DNA of 12,325 nt from Verrucomicrobiota bacterium. Its GTDB lineage: Bacteria > Verrucomicrobiota > Verrucomicrobiia > Chthoniobacterales > UBA10450. Position numbers and translations under genes: made by a program. Below the pieces are notes generated by a model, which worked only from the letters and a program-made list of their open reading frames with translations, was not told where the DNA came from and did no database searches. This document shows, piece by piece, positions 12,234 through 12,325 of the stretch. The stretch lies in contig QHOQ01000061.1 in NCBI GenBank assembly GCA_003219355.1, positions 1 through 12,325 on the forward strand, given 5' to 3'. Each line of letters begins with the position of its first letter. The stretch's first letter is position 1.

Positions 12234-12275
12234 CGGTTGGAAACGGCCTTGGCAATCTTCAAAACTTGCCAACCG
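12234..12275 (-). promoter_or_regulatory. prs leader with two competing stems
   Basis: Two perfect 7-bp pairings share bases. CGGTTGG (12234-12240) pairs with CCAACCG (12269-12275), and TTGGCAA (12249-12255) pairs with TTGCCAA (12266-12272). Only one can form at a time. The block is 18 nt upstream of the prs start and could be a leader switch or an operator. Neither arm is followed by a T-tract. Confidence 0.35.
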
Positions 12276-12293
12276 GTATTTCTTTAGCGAGTA

Positions 12294-12309
12294 ATTCTAT
12301 ACCTAGAAT
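12294..12309. promoter_or_regulatory. Inverted repeat overlapping a possible prs -10 element
   Basis: ATTCTA-TACC-TAGAAT is a perfect 6-bp-arm repeat. On the minus strand it contains TATAGAAT, a fair -10 match for a prs promoter, so a repressor-type operator is possible. An ATG at 12317 on the plus strand (MNT...) may begin a divergent gene cut by the window edge. Confidence 0.3.
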
Positions 12310-12325
12310 CCCCGACATGAACACC

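Noticed and set aside
1..12325. CRISPR arrays, insertion sequences, toxin-antitoxin or defence islands
   Set aside because: No regularly spaced repeats, transposase, integrase or defence domain was seen; the gene content is housekeeping.

Overview
The window reads as ordinary chromosome from a soil-type bacterium, most likely a member of the Verrucomicrobiota (Chthoniobacterales / 'Spartobacteria' grade). That placement is inferred from the style of the conserved proteins, several small proteins I cannot name, and the near absence of Shine-Dalgarno motifs. It has not been confirmed by a search. There is no phage, IS element, CRISPR array or tRNA/rRNA gene that I can support.

Layout. Positions 1-633 (minus) hold the N-terminal part of a type II NADH dehydrogenase that runs off the left edge. 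Positions 634-2261 hold small genes: a short plus-strand frame interrupted upstream by an in-frame TAA, a 47-residue basic protein on the minus strand converging on it, a stand-alone rpmI (bL35), a tiny lipoprotein, the gene for the small SRP RNA (about 1848-1944), and a 95-residue conserved-looking protein just downstream of it. A HIT-family hydrolase follows on the minus strand (2349-2684).

Positions 2820-4156 (minus) form a small nrdR locus: a short frame broken at an A8 run, a candidate NrdR box, nrdR, and an overlapping gene whose product looks like a second, diverged ATP-cone protein. This pair is the most interesting part of the window. A plus-strand EamA/DMT transporter (4318-5271) lies next to it.

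The right half is a long minus-strand housekeeping block in transcription order prs, rplY (bL25/Ctc), pth, rpsF (bS6), ssb, then after a hairpin-rich gap dprA and a topoisomerase III. The first five genes link nucleotide supply (PRPP), ribosome components, peptidyl-tRNA recycling and ssDNA binding. They are joined by overlaps (prs/rplY 29 nt, pth/rpsF 4 nt) or short gaps, so they are probably co-transcribed. dprA-topoisomerase keeps the familiar dprA-topA neighbourhood, but the enzyme is of topB type with extra zinc-binding and C-terminal repeat modules.

Nothing here is clearly a new defence or mobile system. The best leads are the ATP-cone-like partner of NrdR, the A8 frameshifted small frame upstream of nrdR, the structured prs leader, and the general lack of Shine-Dalgarno sequences.
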